From Haliea salexigens DSM 19537 (GTDB lineage Bacteria > Pseudomonadota > Gammaproteobacteria > Pseudomonadales > Halieaceae), in contig NZ_KE383979.1 of the NCBI RefSeq assembly GCF_000423125.1, forward strand, positions 1-64,000: a stretch of DNA of 64,000 nucleotides. The letters are read 5' to 3'. The notes under the pieces were generated by a model. It made no database searches. It was given only the letters and a program-made list of their open reading frames with translations, and was not told the DNA's origin. Both the position numbers and the translations under genes were made by a program. This document shows positions 52,452-61,777 of this stretch, piece after piece (position 1 is the stretch's first letter; each line of letters begins with the position of its first letter).

Positions 52452-53390
52452 ATGAAAGGCACGCATGAGTACGCGGGCGATCCGCGCAATGAAACTATCC
52501 TCATCGAGATCAATGGCACGATTGTGCCGCGTGCCGAGGCGCGTATTTCGGTGTTCGACTCGGGGTTTATCCTGGGCGATGGCGTGTGGGAAGGTCTGCG
52601 TGTCGAGGGCCATACGGTGCTGTTTCTCGAACGGCACCTGGAGCGCCTGTTCGAGGGCATGAAAACACTGGACTTCCAGCCCGATTTCAGCCGCGAGGAC
52701 CTGGCCGCCCGGTTGTACGCGTTGCTGGCGGCAAACGGCATGCACGATGGCGTGCACATTCGGCTGATGGTGTCCCGGGGTGTGAAGGCAACGCCCTACC
52801 AGGACCCACGCATGACGATTACGCCACCGACGGTGGTGATCATTCCCGAATACAAAGAGGCGCTGCCCGAGGTGGTGGAGAAGGGCGTGCGGTTGTATAC
52901 GGTGTATGTGCGCCGCGGCTACTCGGACGTGCAGGACCCGGCGCTGAACACACACTCGAAGCTCAATTGCATTGGCGCCTGCATCCAGGCGACCAAGGCC
53001 GGTGCCGACGAGGCGCTGATGCTGGACCCACACGGGTTTGTCGCGACCTGCAACTCGACACACTTTTTCATTGTACGCCGCGGTGAAATATGGACCTCGA
53101 CCGGAGACTACTGCCTCGACGGCATCACGCGCGGCAAGGTGCTGGAAATGGGTCGCGAGCTCGGCCTCACCGTGCGCGAGACCAATTTCACGCTCACTGA
53201 TGTGTATAACGCTGAAGAAGCATTTGTGACCGGTACCTTTGCCGGCCTGGTGCCGGTGACCGAGGTGGATGGCCGCACGATTGGCGAGCCCGATGCAGGG
53301 CGCCCGGTTATCAAGCGCCTGCAGGGGCAGTACCGGGAAACGGTCGCGCGCTACATCGCCGGCCCCGGCCAGCTGCATCCGCGGGGTTAG
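52452..53390 (+). CDS. class-IV (branched-chain/D-amino-acid type) aminotransferase
   Basis: The product has 312 residues with GGGAG upstream. FDSGFILGDGVWEGLRVEGH, ERHLERLFEGMKTLDF, PLP lysine K170 in ALNTHSKLNCIGACIQA, and DEALMLDPHGFVATCNSTHF match fold-IV aminotransferases related to IlvE and D-amino-acid aminotransferase. Substrate uncertain. It is followed by a sulfotransferase-like gene after 4 bases, so the two are probably co-translated. Confidence 0.87.
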   Translation: MKGTHEYAGDPRNETILIEINGTIVPRAEARISVFDSGFILGDGVWEGLRVEGHTVLFLERHLERLFEGMKTLDFQPDFSREDLAARLYALLAANGMHDGVHIRLMVSRGVKATPYQDPRMTITPPTVVIIPEYKEALPEVVEKGVRLYTVYVRRGYSDVQDPALNTHSKLNCIGACIQATKAGADEALMLDPHGFVATCNSTHFFIVRRGEIWTSTGDYCLDGITRGKVLEMGRELGLTVRETNFTLTDVYNAEEAFVTGTFAGLVPVTEVDGRTIGEPDAGRPVIKRLQGQYRETVARYIAGPGQLHPRG

Positions 53391-53394
53391 CCAC

Positions 53395-54162
53395 ATGCAG
53401 ACGCTTCGACTGGCCATGTGGTCTGGCCCGCGCAATATCAGCACGGCGTTGATGCGCGCGTTCGAGAACCGGGCTGATTGCGCGGTGGTGGATGAGCCGT
53501 TTTACGGCTATTACCTGCAAGCCACCGGTTTGGACCACCCGGCCGGCGAAGCAGTGAAGGCGAGCATGAGTTGCGACTGGCGTGAAGTGGCGCGTCAGTT
53601 GTGTGAGGAATTGCCGGCCACCGCAGACCGGGACCGCTGTACCCTGTTCTACCAGAAGCACATGACGCAGCATATCCTGCCGGCGATGGACATGGCCTGG
53701 ACGGACGGCCTGGTGAACTGCTTCCTGATTCGTCAGCCGCGCCGGATCATCGCGTCCTACGCGCGCGTGCGTCCCGAGTTTGCGCTCGACGAGCTGGGTT
53801 TTGTGCAGCAGTGGGAGCTGTTCCAGCGCGTTGCGGACCGGCTCGGTGCAGCGCCCCCGGTGATCGATTCCGCGGCGACGCTGGCCGACCCCGAAGGCGT
53901 GTTGCGGGCGCTGTGCGAACGCGTGGGCATTCCCTTCAGTGCAGCGATGCTCAGCTGGCCCGCTGGTAGCCGCGATAGCGACGGCGTGTGGGCGCCGCAC
54001 TGGTATGCCGCGGTAGAGGCATCAACCGGGTTCCAGGCGGTGAACGAGCAGCCCCTGGCTGAAGTGGCGCTGCCGCCGCAGTGCGAAGCCATGTGCGAGC
54101 AGGCGGAAGCGATTTACGCCCGACTCTCCGCACACGCTTTGGGCAGCGCTGTCCGGGGTTAG
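53395..54162 (+). CDS. sulfotransferase-like P-loop protein
   Basis: The product has 255 residues from the ATG at 53395. RLAMWSGPRNISTALMRAFE at the start is a modified 5'-phosphosulfate loop, and later NCFLIRQPRRIIASYARVRP is the 3'-phosphate-binding region of sulfotransferases. Activity is unproven. It follows the class-IV aminotransferase by 4 bases; plants have proteins in which a similar aminotransferase and such a domain are fused. Its stop overlaps that of the convergent gene by 4 bases. Confidence 0.75.
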   Translation: MQTLRLAMWSGPRNISTALMRAFENRADCAVVDEPFYGYYLQATGLDHPAGEAVKASMSCDWREVARQLCEELPATADRDRCTLFYQKHMTQHILPAMDMAWTDGLVNCFLIRQPRRIIASYARVRPEFALDELGFVQQWELFQRVADRLGAAPPVIDSAATLADPEGVLRALCERVGIPFSAAMLSWPAGSRDSDGVWAPHWYAAVEASTGFQAVNEQPLAEVALPPQCEAMCEQAEAIYARLSAHALGSAVRG

Positions 54163-55229
54163 TTGGCGGCAGGTATCTTCTGGGCGTGCTGCTCCCAGTT
54201 GGCCAGCAGTGTGTCGATGACCTTCCTGCCCACCTGGTAGGCGTTTTCCAGCGCTGCATCCAGACCCGCGTAGCTGTCATGCTGTTCTTCCAGCAGATAC
54301 GCCGCAGCGGTTTTGCCCGGTGGTGGCAGGGTGAAGTTGGAGGCGGTGCGCAGTACCATCACCCGGTCTTTATCCACCTTGCCGGCCGCGTCGAGGTAAG
54401 TGAGTGATTGAAAGGTACCGGTGTCTTCCATGGCGGAGCTGACGAACTCGCCCTGGCCGTCAGTCCAGTATTTGACCCACTCGTTGGCCCAGTCATTGAG
54501 CAGTTCACCGTGCCAGAAGGTCATGGCGGCCAGCTGATCTCCCTTGATCACCCGTGGTGGCTGTTGTCCGACCGGGTAATCGACATAGGGCTTGCGCGCT
54601 GCCTCAAGCGTGGGGTGGTCGGGCAAGGCCATGTCTTTGGTCAGTCCGTAGGCCCAGTCGACCAGCCCGGTGTTGAGCCGGAAGACTTCGCCCAGGTTGT
54701 AACTCTTGCGTGAGGCGTCTTCTGGCCCCTGGCTGAACAACGGGAAATAGCCATGATTCCATCCCTCGGGGATTTCGCGGCTGTCGATTTCGTGCGCCAG
54801 ATCGCCGTCAACCAGCCATTCAGCCCAGGCCACCGAACCCAGCGAGGCGTCCGCTGGATCGAAGCCGGAAATGCCGGCAACCAGCCAGTAGGCCTGGCTC
54901 AGGTCAAAGCGTGGGTCCAGGCCCAGTGCCATGACGCTGGCGGCGGCGTTGGCAGTGCCCATACCAGTGACGATACCGAGCACGCCGGATTCCAGGTTCA
55001 TGTGTATGTCGTGGTGCATGTGCGGTGCAGGGAAGCGCGTATCCAGCGGCACACGTTCGTACCAGCGCTGGAATTCTCCCGCCTTGTCGCCGGTGTCGGC
55101 GCCGGTTTCAAACATGGTGACCACCACGACCTTGACCGGAATTGGCGCGGTGCTGTTTGTGTCAGCGGCGCCGGCACCGACACTGGCAAAAAATGCGGTT
55201 AGTAGTGTAAGCAAAGCGGCTTTCATCAT
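54159..55229 (-). CDS. purine nucleoside permease (NUP) family exported protein
   Basis: The product has 356 residues. A signal peptide (LLTLLTAFFASVGAGAADTN) precedes VKVVVVTMFETGADTGDKAG, GVLGIVTGMGTANAAASVMA and AYWLVAGISGFDPADASLGS, the fold of NUP (PF06516), related to nucleoside phosphorylases. Despite the family name, it is a periplasmic-type protein and may bind or cleave nucleosides. It is first in a cluster of purine-related genes reaching 61.7 kb. Confidence 0.87.
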   Translation of the reverse strand: MMKAALLTLLTAFFASVGAGAADTNSTAPIPVKVVVVTMFETGADTGDKAGEFQRWYERVPLDTRFPAPHMHHDIHMNLESGVLGIVTGMGTANAAASVMALGLDPRFDLSQAYWLVAGISGFDPADASLGSVAWAEWLVDGDLAHEIDSREIPEGWNHGYFPLFSQGPEDASRKSYNLGEVFRLNTGLVDWAYGLTKDMALPDHPTLEAARKPYVDYPVGQQPPRVIKGDQLAAMTFWHGELLNDWANEWVKYWTDGQGEFVSSAMEDTGTFQSLTYLDAAGKVDKDRVMVLRTASNFTLPPPGKTAAAYLLEEQHDSYAGLDAALENAYQVGRKVIDTLLANWEQHAQKIPAAN

Positions 55230-55304
55230 GACCTGCTGTCCTCTGGGTTTGGCATGCAGGCGGGTCGACGTTTTTGCGCCGGCCCGCCCATTGTAGTCAG
55301 GCCT

Positions 55305-57464
55305 TTAGAACGCGCTGGAGAGTGACAAACCCCACACGCGCGGCTCGTTGGTGAAGCCCGTCAGGTTATTGAAGTCGATGGCACCCTGTACGTTTTCCTC
55401 GTCGGTGATATTGCGGCCAAACAGCGCCACCTCATAGCTGCCATCGCGCAGCCGCCAACCGAGGCGCACGCCGCCCTCGAACTGGCCGTCGGTCACGAAC
55501 TCCGCCGCGTCATAGAGGAACAGCTGCGTGTCGCCCTGGTAGGACCAGTCGGTAAACGCGAACACTTCAGATTCACGGCCTACCGGCATGCTCCAGGCGG
55601 CGCTGAAGTTGAAGGTGGTTTCGGGTGCCTGCGGGAACGGGTTGCCATCGACAAACACCAGTCCGTCGGCATCGACGGGGTTGCGAATGGTGCAGGCGCC
55701 GCTGCCACAGGGCCCAACGCGCAGCCCGCTGTCATTGATCTCGGTGTCGGCGTAGCCGGCGCCGAAGGTTAACGACAGGTTGTCGGTCACCGCCCATTCC
55801 AGGTCGAGCTCACCGCCCATGCCTGTGCCCTGCTCGGCGTTTACCAGCTGAATGGCGTTGTTGGTGCCACCCACGGCGGTGAACTGAATGTCGTCGACCT
55901 CATAGTAGAACAGCGCCGCGTTCAGGCGCATACGCCCCTCGAGATATTCCGCCTTGTAACCCAGTTCATAGGAGATGACCGTTTCTGAATCGGCAATCGA
56001 GGGCGCAGCACCAAATGCCACATCGCGCCCCTGAATAGTGGGCGCGCGGAAACCGGTGCCCACTTTGGCCCAGTACAGCGAGGCGTCATCCGCCGCGAAC
56101 GAGATCGCCAGGTCGCCGGTGACCTGGTCGTCCGAGACGCTTTCCTCGAAGCCCGGTGCGAAGAAGTCCTTTTCATCGTCAGTCCAGCGCAGGCCCGCGG
56201 TCAGGGTCCAGGCATCGCTGAGGGCATAGTCGGCCTGGCCGAAAATGGCGATGGACGTGTTTTCGTGGGTCACCGTGGTGGCCGGCACGAAGAACGGGCT
56301 GGTTTCCACATCCAGGTCAGAGTCGAAGTAGAACAGGCCGGTTTGCCAGTTCAGTCGCGCGCCGCTGTTGCTGGCGAGGCGCAATTCCTGGGTGAACTGC
56401 TGCACATCCGCCGCATCCTGTGTTTGCGAGGGGAAGGGTATGAAACCGGGCCCCATGAAGGGCAGGAACGCCGCTCCGAAGCCGCCATCGATATCCCCCA
56501 GGCTGCGCCCCTTGGCATCTTCTCCCGCGGTGATGGAGGTGAGTGTTACGGCGTCAAAAGCGTATTCCAGTTTCAGGTTGAGTCCGGTGTTCCGGTACTC
56601 CTGGGGGTTGTTGTCGCCCTCGTCGAAGAACACCGTGTCGCGAATGTAGTTTTCGTTCAGGCTGTTGCTGCCGGTATCGAAAATATTGGCGCGGAATACG
56701 GCGGCGGTGCCGTCGAGATCGCGGTGGTGGGCGCCGAGCAGGGCGCTCAGCCGGTCGTTGGGCTCAAACAGCAGGAAACCCTTCACGGCTTTTTCGGTAA
56801 AGCCCCCCAGCGCGTCGTTTTCACCGGTAAAGCCGTTATTGATCCAGTCGCCGCGGCTCTGGTACAACACGGCGATGCGACCGGCGACGGTATCGGTCAG
56901 GCCACCGCCCACGGCGCCTTCGAAGTTCAGGGTGTCCAGCTCGCCGATATCGACCTTGGCGCGGCCTTCGAGGTCACGGGTCGGTTTGCGGGAGTCGAAC
57001 TTGACGATGCCCGCTGTGGTGTTTCTGCCGAACAGGGACCCCTGCGGCCCGCGCAGCACTTCCACCTGCTCCACGTCGAACAGCGGAAAGCTCTTCAGCA
57101 CAACGTTTTCCTTCACTACATCGTCCATAATGATGGAGACGGGCTGCGATGCCGCCAGGTCGAAGTCGATATTGCCCAGTCCGCGCATGTAGAAACGGGG
57201 CGCCGCACGGCCATTGGAAGACTCGACGTACAGTCCGGGAACACGGGCCGACAGGCCGCGAATATCGGCGCCGCCTTCAAAAATGGCGCTGAAACGCTCA
57301 CCAGACAGGGTGGCGACGGAAAGCGGCACGTCGAGCAGGCTCTGCTCGCGCTTCTGGGCCGTGACGATGATTTCTTCCAGCTGCGCCATCGCCGGCGCGG
57401 TTGCGGTAGTGGCGGCGGCGATGGCTGCGGTGAGGGCCAACCGGGATACGGTTATGCGCTTCAT
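55305..57464 (-). CDS. TonB-dependent outer-membrane receptor
   Basis: The product has 719 residues with GGAG before the ATG and a signal peptide ending APAMAQ. The TonB box is LEEIIVTAQKREQSLLDVP, the plug has RGPQGSLFGRNTTAGIVKFD, and the barrel ends in aromatic WGLSLSSAF. The closest pattern is the small-organic-molecule receptors common in Halieaceae and sphingomonads. The ligand is likely a nucleoside or purine compound, inferred only from neighbours. Confidence 0.92.
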   Translation of the reverse strand: MKRITVSRLALTAAIAAATTATAPAMAQLEEIIVTAQKREQSLLDVPLSVATLSGERFSAIFEGGADIRGLSARVPGLYVESSNGRAAPRFYMRGLGNIDFDLAASQPVSIIMDDVVKENVVLKSFPLFDVEQVEVLRGPQGSLFGRNTTAGIVKFDSRKPTRDLEGRAKVDIGELDTLNFEGAVGGGLTDTVAGRIAVLYQSRGDWINNGFTGENDALGGFTEKAVKGFLLFEPNDRLSALLGAHHRDLDGTAAVFRANIFDTGSNSLNENYIRDTVFFDEGDNNPQEYRNTGLNLKLEYAFDAVTLTSITAGEDAKGRSLGDIDGGFGAAFLPFMGPGFIPFPSQTQDAADVQQFTQELRLASNSGARLNWQTGLFYFDSDLDVETSPFFVPATTVTHENTSIAIFGQADYALSDAWTLTAGLRWTDDEKDFFAPGFEESVSDDQVTGDLAISFAADDASLYWAKVGTGFRAPTIQGRDVAFGAAPSIADSETVISYELGYKAEYLEGRMRLNAALFYYEVDDIQFTAVGGTNNAIQLVNAEQGTGMGGELDLEWAVTDNLSLTFGAGYADTEINDSGLRVGPCGSGACTIRNPVDADGLVFVDGNPFPQAPETTFNFSAAWSMPVGRESEVFAFTDWSYQGDTQLFLYDAAEFVTDGQFEGGVRLGWRLRDGSYEVALFGRNITDEENVQGAIDFNNLTGFTNEPRVWGLSLSSAF

Positions 57465-57714
57465 GAGTAAGTCTCCTGAATGATCGGGATGGATGCTGAG
57501 AGTTGCAGTCTTGCAGAGCGCAAAATGGGGTCTGGTGCCCGCGGGTGGCCTTGACGGCTCATGGGGTGAAATTTACGCTGTTGGGCTGATGCGTGCAGCC
57601 CCGCATGGGAAAAATACCAGTATTTGACCCTGTTGAAATCAACGCCAAGCTGGGCAGTAGCGTTGGAAACCCGGAATCTGGCCTGTGCCCCATACCCTGG
57701 GGAGGAGAAGTGGT

Positions 57715-59133
57715 GTGTTGAAGGTTTTTATACCGTGTTTCCTGGCCGCTGTGCTGGCCAGCCCGCTGGCCGTGTGGGCGGCGTCCGCACAGCAAGCCGA
57801 CCTCATTGTCTACGGCGACTACGTGCTCACCATGGACGAAGCGCAGCCACAGCTGCGGGACGGCGCCGTGGTGGTGCAGGGCGATCAGATTGTCGATGTG
57901 GGCCCTCGTGCGCGCATCGACGCCGGTTGGCGCGCAGTGTCGACGATTTCGGGAGCGGGGCGAGTGTTGATGCCCGGGTTGGTAAACGGCCACACGCATT
58001 CGGCCATGACGCTGTTTCGTGGCATGGTTGACGACCTCGATCTCATGACCTGGCTCAACCAGTACGTTTTCCCCATGGAAGGCCGTTTCGTGACACCGGA
58101 GTTCGTGCGCGTGGGCGCTCAGCTGGCCTGCTGGGAAATGATCCGCGGCGGCACCACAACGTTTGTCGACATGTACTTTTATCCCGACGAGATAGCCACG
58201 GTCGTCGAGCGCTGTGGCCTGCGCGCAGTGGTCGGTGCACCGCATATTGACTACCCCAGCCCGGGATTCAGTGGCTGGGACGACTCCTTTGCTGCCGCTG
58301 ACGAGTTCGTTCAGCGTTGGCAGGGAAAGCACCCGCGGATCACGCCGGCGTTTGCGCCACACGCGCCCTATACAGTCTCCCCGGAACACTTGCAGGCCAC
58401 GGTGGAGAAAGCCGCGGCGCGTGGCGCACCTATCAGCATGCATCTGGCAGAGGCCCCGGCGGAGCGCGACTATGTGATGGAACAGTTCGGTACCACCCCG
58501 GTGCAGCACGTTGCCGGGCTCGGCATGTTCAACTCGCCACTGATTGCGGCGCACATGGTGCAACTTGACCCGCGCGATATCGCGCTCACCGCCTCCGCCG
58601 GCGTGGGGGCTATTCACAACCCGACGTCCAACATGAAGCTGGGTGCGGGTATTGCGCCCGTCAGCGCCATGCTCGCCGCCGGGGTCAATGTTGGCCTGGG
58701 GACTGATGGCGCCGCCTCCAACAACGATCTGGACCTGTGGGAAGAGGTGCGTATGGCGGCCCTGCTGCACAAAGTCGCAAGCGGCGACCCCACCGCGCTA
58801 CCGGCGAGCCAGGCACTGGCCATGGCCACCCGGCTGGGCGCGGCTGCCATCCACAAAGAAGGCGAAATCGGCCAGTTGAAGGCGGGCATGCAGGCAGACA
58901 TGATTCAGTTGGACGTCAGCCAGACCCACCAGCTGCCGCTGTATGATGTGCAATCGCACCTCGTGTATGTGTTGGACAGCGACGATGTACAAACCACGAT
59001 AGTTGCCGGCGAGGTACTGATGCAGGACCGCAAGGTGCTCACCATCGACGAGCAGGGCCTGCGCGCCAACGTCACCCAGATCAGCGGTCGTATCCACGAG
59101 GCGCTGCAAGCCGGGCAGGAGGACGCATTGTGA
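57715..59133 (+). CDS. exported amidohydrolase/deaminase of the TRZ/ATZ-MtaD type
   Basis: The product has 472 residues from the GTG at 57715, preceded by GGGGAGGAG. A signal peptide (FIPCFLAAVLASPLAVWAAS) sends it to the periplasm, unusual for this family. Metal ligands are in LVNGHTHSAMTLFRGMVDDL, FAPHAPYTVSPEHL, SMHLAEAPAERDY and GLGTDGAASNNDLDLWEEVR. MtaD-type enzymes deaminate S-adenosylhomocysteine, methylthioadenosine, guanine or s-triazines. It is divergent from the TonB receptor; the 250-base spacer holds no element I can name. GTGA overlap with the next gene. Confidence 0.88.
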   Translation: MLKVFIPCFLAAVLASPLAVWAASAQQADLIVYGDYVLTMDEAQPQLRDGAVVVQGDQIVDVGPRARIDAGWRAVSTISGAGRVLMPGLVNGHTHSAMTLFRGMVDDLDLMTWLNQYVFPMEGRFVTPEFVRVGAQLACWEMIRGGTTTFVDMYFYPDEIATVVERCGLRAVVGAPHIDYPSPGFSGWDDSFAAADEFVQRWQGKHPRITPAFAPHAPYTVSPEHLQATVEKAAARGAPISMHLAEAPAERDYVMEQFGTTPVQHVAGLGMFNSPLIAAHMVQLDPRDIALTASAGVGAIHNPTSNMKLGAGIAPVSAMLAAGVNVGLGTDGAASNNDLDLWEEVRMAALLHKVASGDPTALPASQALAMATRLGAAAIHKEGEIGQLKAGMQADMIQLDVSQTHQLPLYDVQSHLVYVLDSDDVQTTIVAGEVLMQDRKVLTIDEQGLRANVTQISGRIHEALQAGQEDAL

Positions 59134-59699
59134 AATGGGCTCGGGTATTACTGGCCTGTGTGGCCGCAGTGGCCACCGGCGGGGCGTGTGCTGACGATAC
59201 CGGTGCGGGTAGTGGCAAGGCGGCGATCATCGCGGCCCTGGGGCTGGAGCCGCACGTTGAGGGAGGCTATTTTGCCCGTACGTTCCAGCCCGATCACCGG
59301 CCCAAAGTGGCTACCCCGGCGGGGCCCCGCTACACCATGACGGCGATCCACTACCTGCTCACTGATGATTCACCTATCGGGCACCTGCACCGGAATGAGT
59401 CCGATATAGTGCACTTCTATCACCTGGGATCACCCGTGTACTACTACCTGTTGCATCCGGACGGCCGTCTGGAATCCGCCGTGCTGGGCCCGGATCTGGC
59501 AGCCGGCCAGCGCCTGCAGCTCACGGTGCGGGGCGGTGTGTGGAAAGCTTCCCATCTGCCCTCGGGTGAGTATGGGCTGATCAGTGAAGCGGTGGCACCC
59601 GGGTTCGATTACGCCGATATGGCACTGGGCAAGCGTGCAGCACTGCTCGAGGCATTTCCGCAGCACGCCGACATCGTGCGCGCCTTCACCCGCGACTAG
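59130..59699 (+). CDS. exported cupin_5 (DUF985) protein
   Basis: The product has 189 residues with a GTG start overlapping the previous stop by 4 bases. The N-terminus (WARVLLACVAAVATGGACAD) is a signal peptide, possibly a lipobox-like GGAC. HVEGGYFARTFQPDHRP, IGHLHRNESDIVHFYHLGSP, and DYADMALGKRAALLEAFPQH are the DUF985 cupin signature. Family members are usually cytoplasmic; export here matches the partner amidohydrolase. Function unknown. Confidence 0.85.
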   Translation: MKWARVLLACVAAVATGGACADDTGAGSGKAAIIAALGLEPHVEGGYFARTFQPDHRPKVATPAGPRYTMTAIHYLLTDDSPIGHLHRNESDIVHFYHLGSPVYYYLLHPDGRLESAVLGPDLAAGQRLQLTVRGGVWKASHLPSGEYGLISEAVAPGFDYADMALGKRAALLEAFPQHADIVRAFTRD

Positions 59700-60277
59700 C
59701 GGTTGCCGGCAGTCTGCAACTGTTGCTGCAGCGGCCCCATGATGCTGGCGAGCTCGGGTTTGTTGGCGCGAATCTCCTCCAGGGTCAAACCGTGCAATTC
59801 ATGCGGGAATACCAGCCAGTCAGCGGTTTCATGGATGTAATACTCCGGCACGCGGTCTGTCCTGTTGTTGCCGGGTTTGTAGTAGGGCGTGGCGATGCGG
59901 ATCTCCGGCGTATTTTTTTTGCAGGCACTGTGCAGGTCGAGGATCACCTGATCGATGGACAGCCCTGTGTCGTGTACGTCATCGACGATCAGCAGTGAAT
60001 CCTCCGACTCCAGCTGGCGGATTATGTAGCTCAGGCCGTGTACCTTCACATGGCGGTCACGCTGGCCGATGCCGGTGTAGGAGGAGGTGCGGATGGCGAT
60101 GTGGTCTGCGTTTACCCCCAGCACATCCAGCAGTTCCTGCACCGCGATACCGACCGGCGCACCACCACGCCACACGCCGACGATGTAGTTGGGGCGATAG
60201 CCGCTCTCGTAGACCTGCCACGCCAGTTTGAATGAATCTTCCAGCAATTGCTGGGCGCTGATGTAGTGCTTGTGCAT
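59696..60277 (-). CDS. phosphoribosyltransferase, hypoxanthine/xanthine type
   Basis: The product has 193 residues from the ATG at 60277; an ATG 8 codons upstream is possible. YIVGVWRGGAPVGIAVQELL is the N-terminal hood, and SLLIVDDVHDTGLSIDQVIL is the PRPP-binding loop. It should turn a purine base into a nucleotide. Its stop overlaps that of the cupin gene by 4 bases. It pairs logically with the divergent NCS2 permease. Confidence 0.87.
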   Translation of the reverse strand: MHKHYISAQQLLEDSFKLAWQVYESGYRPNYIVGVWRGGAPVGIAVQELLDVLGVNADHIAIRTSSYTGIGQRDRHVKVHGLSYIIRQLESEDSLLIVDDVHDTGLSIDQVILDLHSACKKNTPEIRIATPYYKPGNNRTDRVPEYYIHETADWLVFPHELHGLTLEEIRANKPELASIMGPLQQQLQTAGNR

Positions 60278-60430
60278 CGGTTCTGTGTCCCTGGTGATCA
60301 TCGTGGCTGCCGGCTGTGAGGCTACCATAGCTCGGGGGGCAGCGACTGCACTATGGTGCCACTCGCGGTGATTGCGTACACTCTGGCTTCTCGCGCCGCG
60401 CGCACATTCGCAGAGGAATCAGGCCACCCG

Positions 60431-61747
60431 ATGAAGCAGGCTAACGTGGCCAACGGCCTTCTTGAACGCTTTTTCAAGCTGTCTGAGCACGGTACCTCGG
60501 TGCGTACCGAGGTTATTGCCGGGGCGACCACGTTCGTCACCATGGCCTATATCATTTTCGTCAACCCGCAGTTGATGGCAGCGGCGGGCATGGACGCCTC
60601 TGCTGCCTTCGTCGCGACCTGCCTTGCCTCAGCGCTCGCCTGCTATTTCATGGGCCTGTACGCCAACTGGCCGGTCGGCCTGGCGCCTGGCATGGGTCTC
60701 AATGCGTTCTTTACCTACACCGTCGTTGCCGATATGGGCTACAGCTGGCAGGTGGCACTGGGGGCGGTATTTCTAGCCGGTGTGCTGTTTGTCATCATGA
60801 GCATTACCCGCCTGCGCCGCTGGATGCTGGACAGCATTCCGATGAATCTGCGTGTGGCGATGGGGGCCGGCGTGGGGTTGTTTGTGGGGTTCATCGGCCT
60901 CAAAAGCGGCGGTGTGATTGTGGCCAGCGAAGCCACATTGCTCACCCTGGGCGACTTCACCCGCCCCGAGCCGTTCCTCGCCGCTCTGGGTTTTCTGCTG
61001 ATTGCGGTGCTCTCTGTGCGTCAGGTTCGCGGCGCCATCATCGTCGGTATTCTTGTGACCACGGGGCTTGCGTTGCTGTTTGGGCTGGTGGAATACCGCG
61101 GCCTGGTGGCGGCGCCACCGAGTATGGCGCCAGTCTTCATGCAGCTGGACATCATCGGGGCGCTCGACCTCGCGATGGTCAGCGTGGTCATTGCCTTCCT
61201 GTTCGTGAACCTGTTCGACACCGCCGGAACCCTGCTGGGCGTGGCGAGTCGTGCCGGGCTTGTCGATGCGCAGGGCAACATCAAACATCTGGATCGCGCC
61301 CTGAAAGCCGACAGCACCTCCAGTGTGGTCGGCGCCTTCCTCGGCTGCGCTCCGGTGACCAGCTATGTGGAGAGTGCTACCGGTGTGGCGACGGGTGGGC
61401 GCACCGGGCTGACCGCGGTTGTGGTTGGCACGCTGTTTCTGGCTGCGATCTTTTTTGCGCCACTCGCCGGGATGGTGCCCGCTTTTGCCACGGCCGGTGC
61501 GTTGGTGTACGTGGCCATGCTCATGCTGAGCAGCTTGCAGGGCCTGCTCTGGGATGACCTGACCGAGCTTCTGCCGGCGCTGGTCACCGTCGTGATGATT
61601 CCGCTGTCCTTTTCCATTGCCAACGGCATTGCCGTGGGCTTTATCAGTTACGCGGTGATCAAGTTATTCGCGGGCCGCTATCGCGACATTTCCCCGGGCG
61701 CGTGGTTTCTCGCCGCCATATTCATCGCCAAATTTGCGCTGATGTAA
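60431..61747 (+). CDS. NCS2-family purine permease (AzgA/PbuG type)
   Basis: The product has 438 residues from the ATG at 60431 (KQANVANGLLERFFKLSEHG). TEVIAGATTFVTMAYIIFVN, PVGLAPGMGLNAFFTYTVV, LFDTAGTLLGVASRAGLVDA and VTSYVESATGVATGGRTGLT are the transport-site motifs of AzgA-like guanine/hypoxanthine/adenine permeases. Twelve to fourteen helices. It is the inner-membrane partner of the purine phosphoribosyltransferase. Confidence 0.92.
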   Translation: MKQANVANGLLERFFKLSEHGTSVRTEVIAGATTFVTMAYIIFVNPQLMAAAGMDASAAFVATCLASALACYFMGLYANWPVGLAPGMGLNAFFTYTVVADMGYSWQVALGAVFLAGVLFVIMSITRLRRWMLDSIPMNLRVAMGAGVGLFVGFIGLKSGGVIVASEATLLTLGDFTRPEPFLAALGFLLIAVLSVRQVRGAIIVGILVTTGLALLFGLVEYRGLVAAPPSMAPVFMQLDIIGALDLAMVSVVIAFLFVNLFDTAGTLLGVASRAGLVDAQGNIKHLDRALKADSTSSVVGAFLGCAPVTSYVESATGVATGGRTGLTAVVVGTLFLAAIFFAPLAGMVPAFATAGALVYVAMLMLSSLQGLLWDDLTELLPALVTVVMIPLSFSIANGIAVGFISYAVIKLFAGRYRDISPGAWFLAAIFIAKFALM

Positions 61748-61777
61748 GTGCAGTATAAGTAGCGGGAGGAGCGCGTC

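Noticed and set aside
56265-57470. 401-codon + strand frame
   Set aside because: It is the antisense of the TonB receptor gene, which has clear plug, barrel and signal-peptide motifs.
57559-58770. 403-codon - strand frame
   Set aside because: It is antisense to the amidohydrolase; no motifs, and the + strand has full metal-site motifs.
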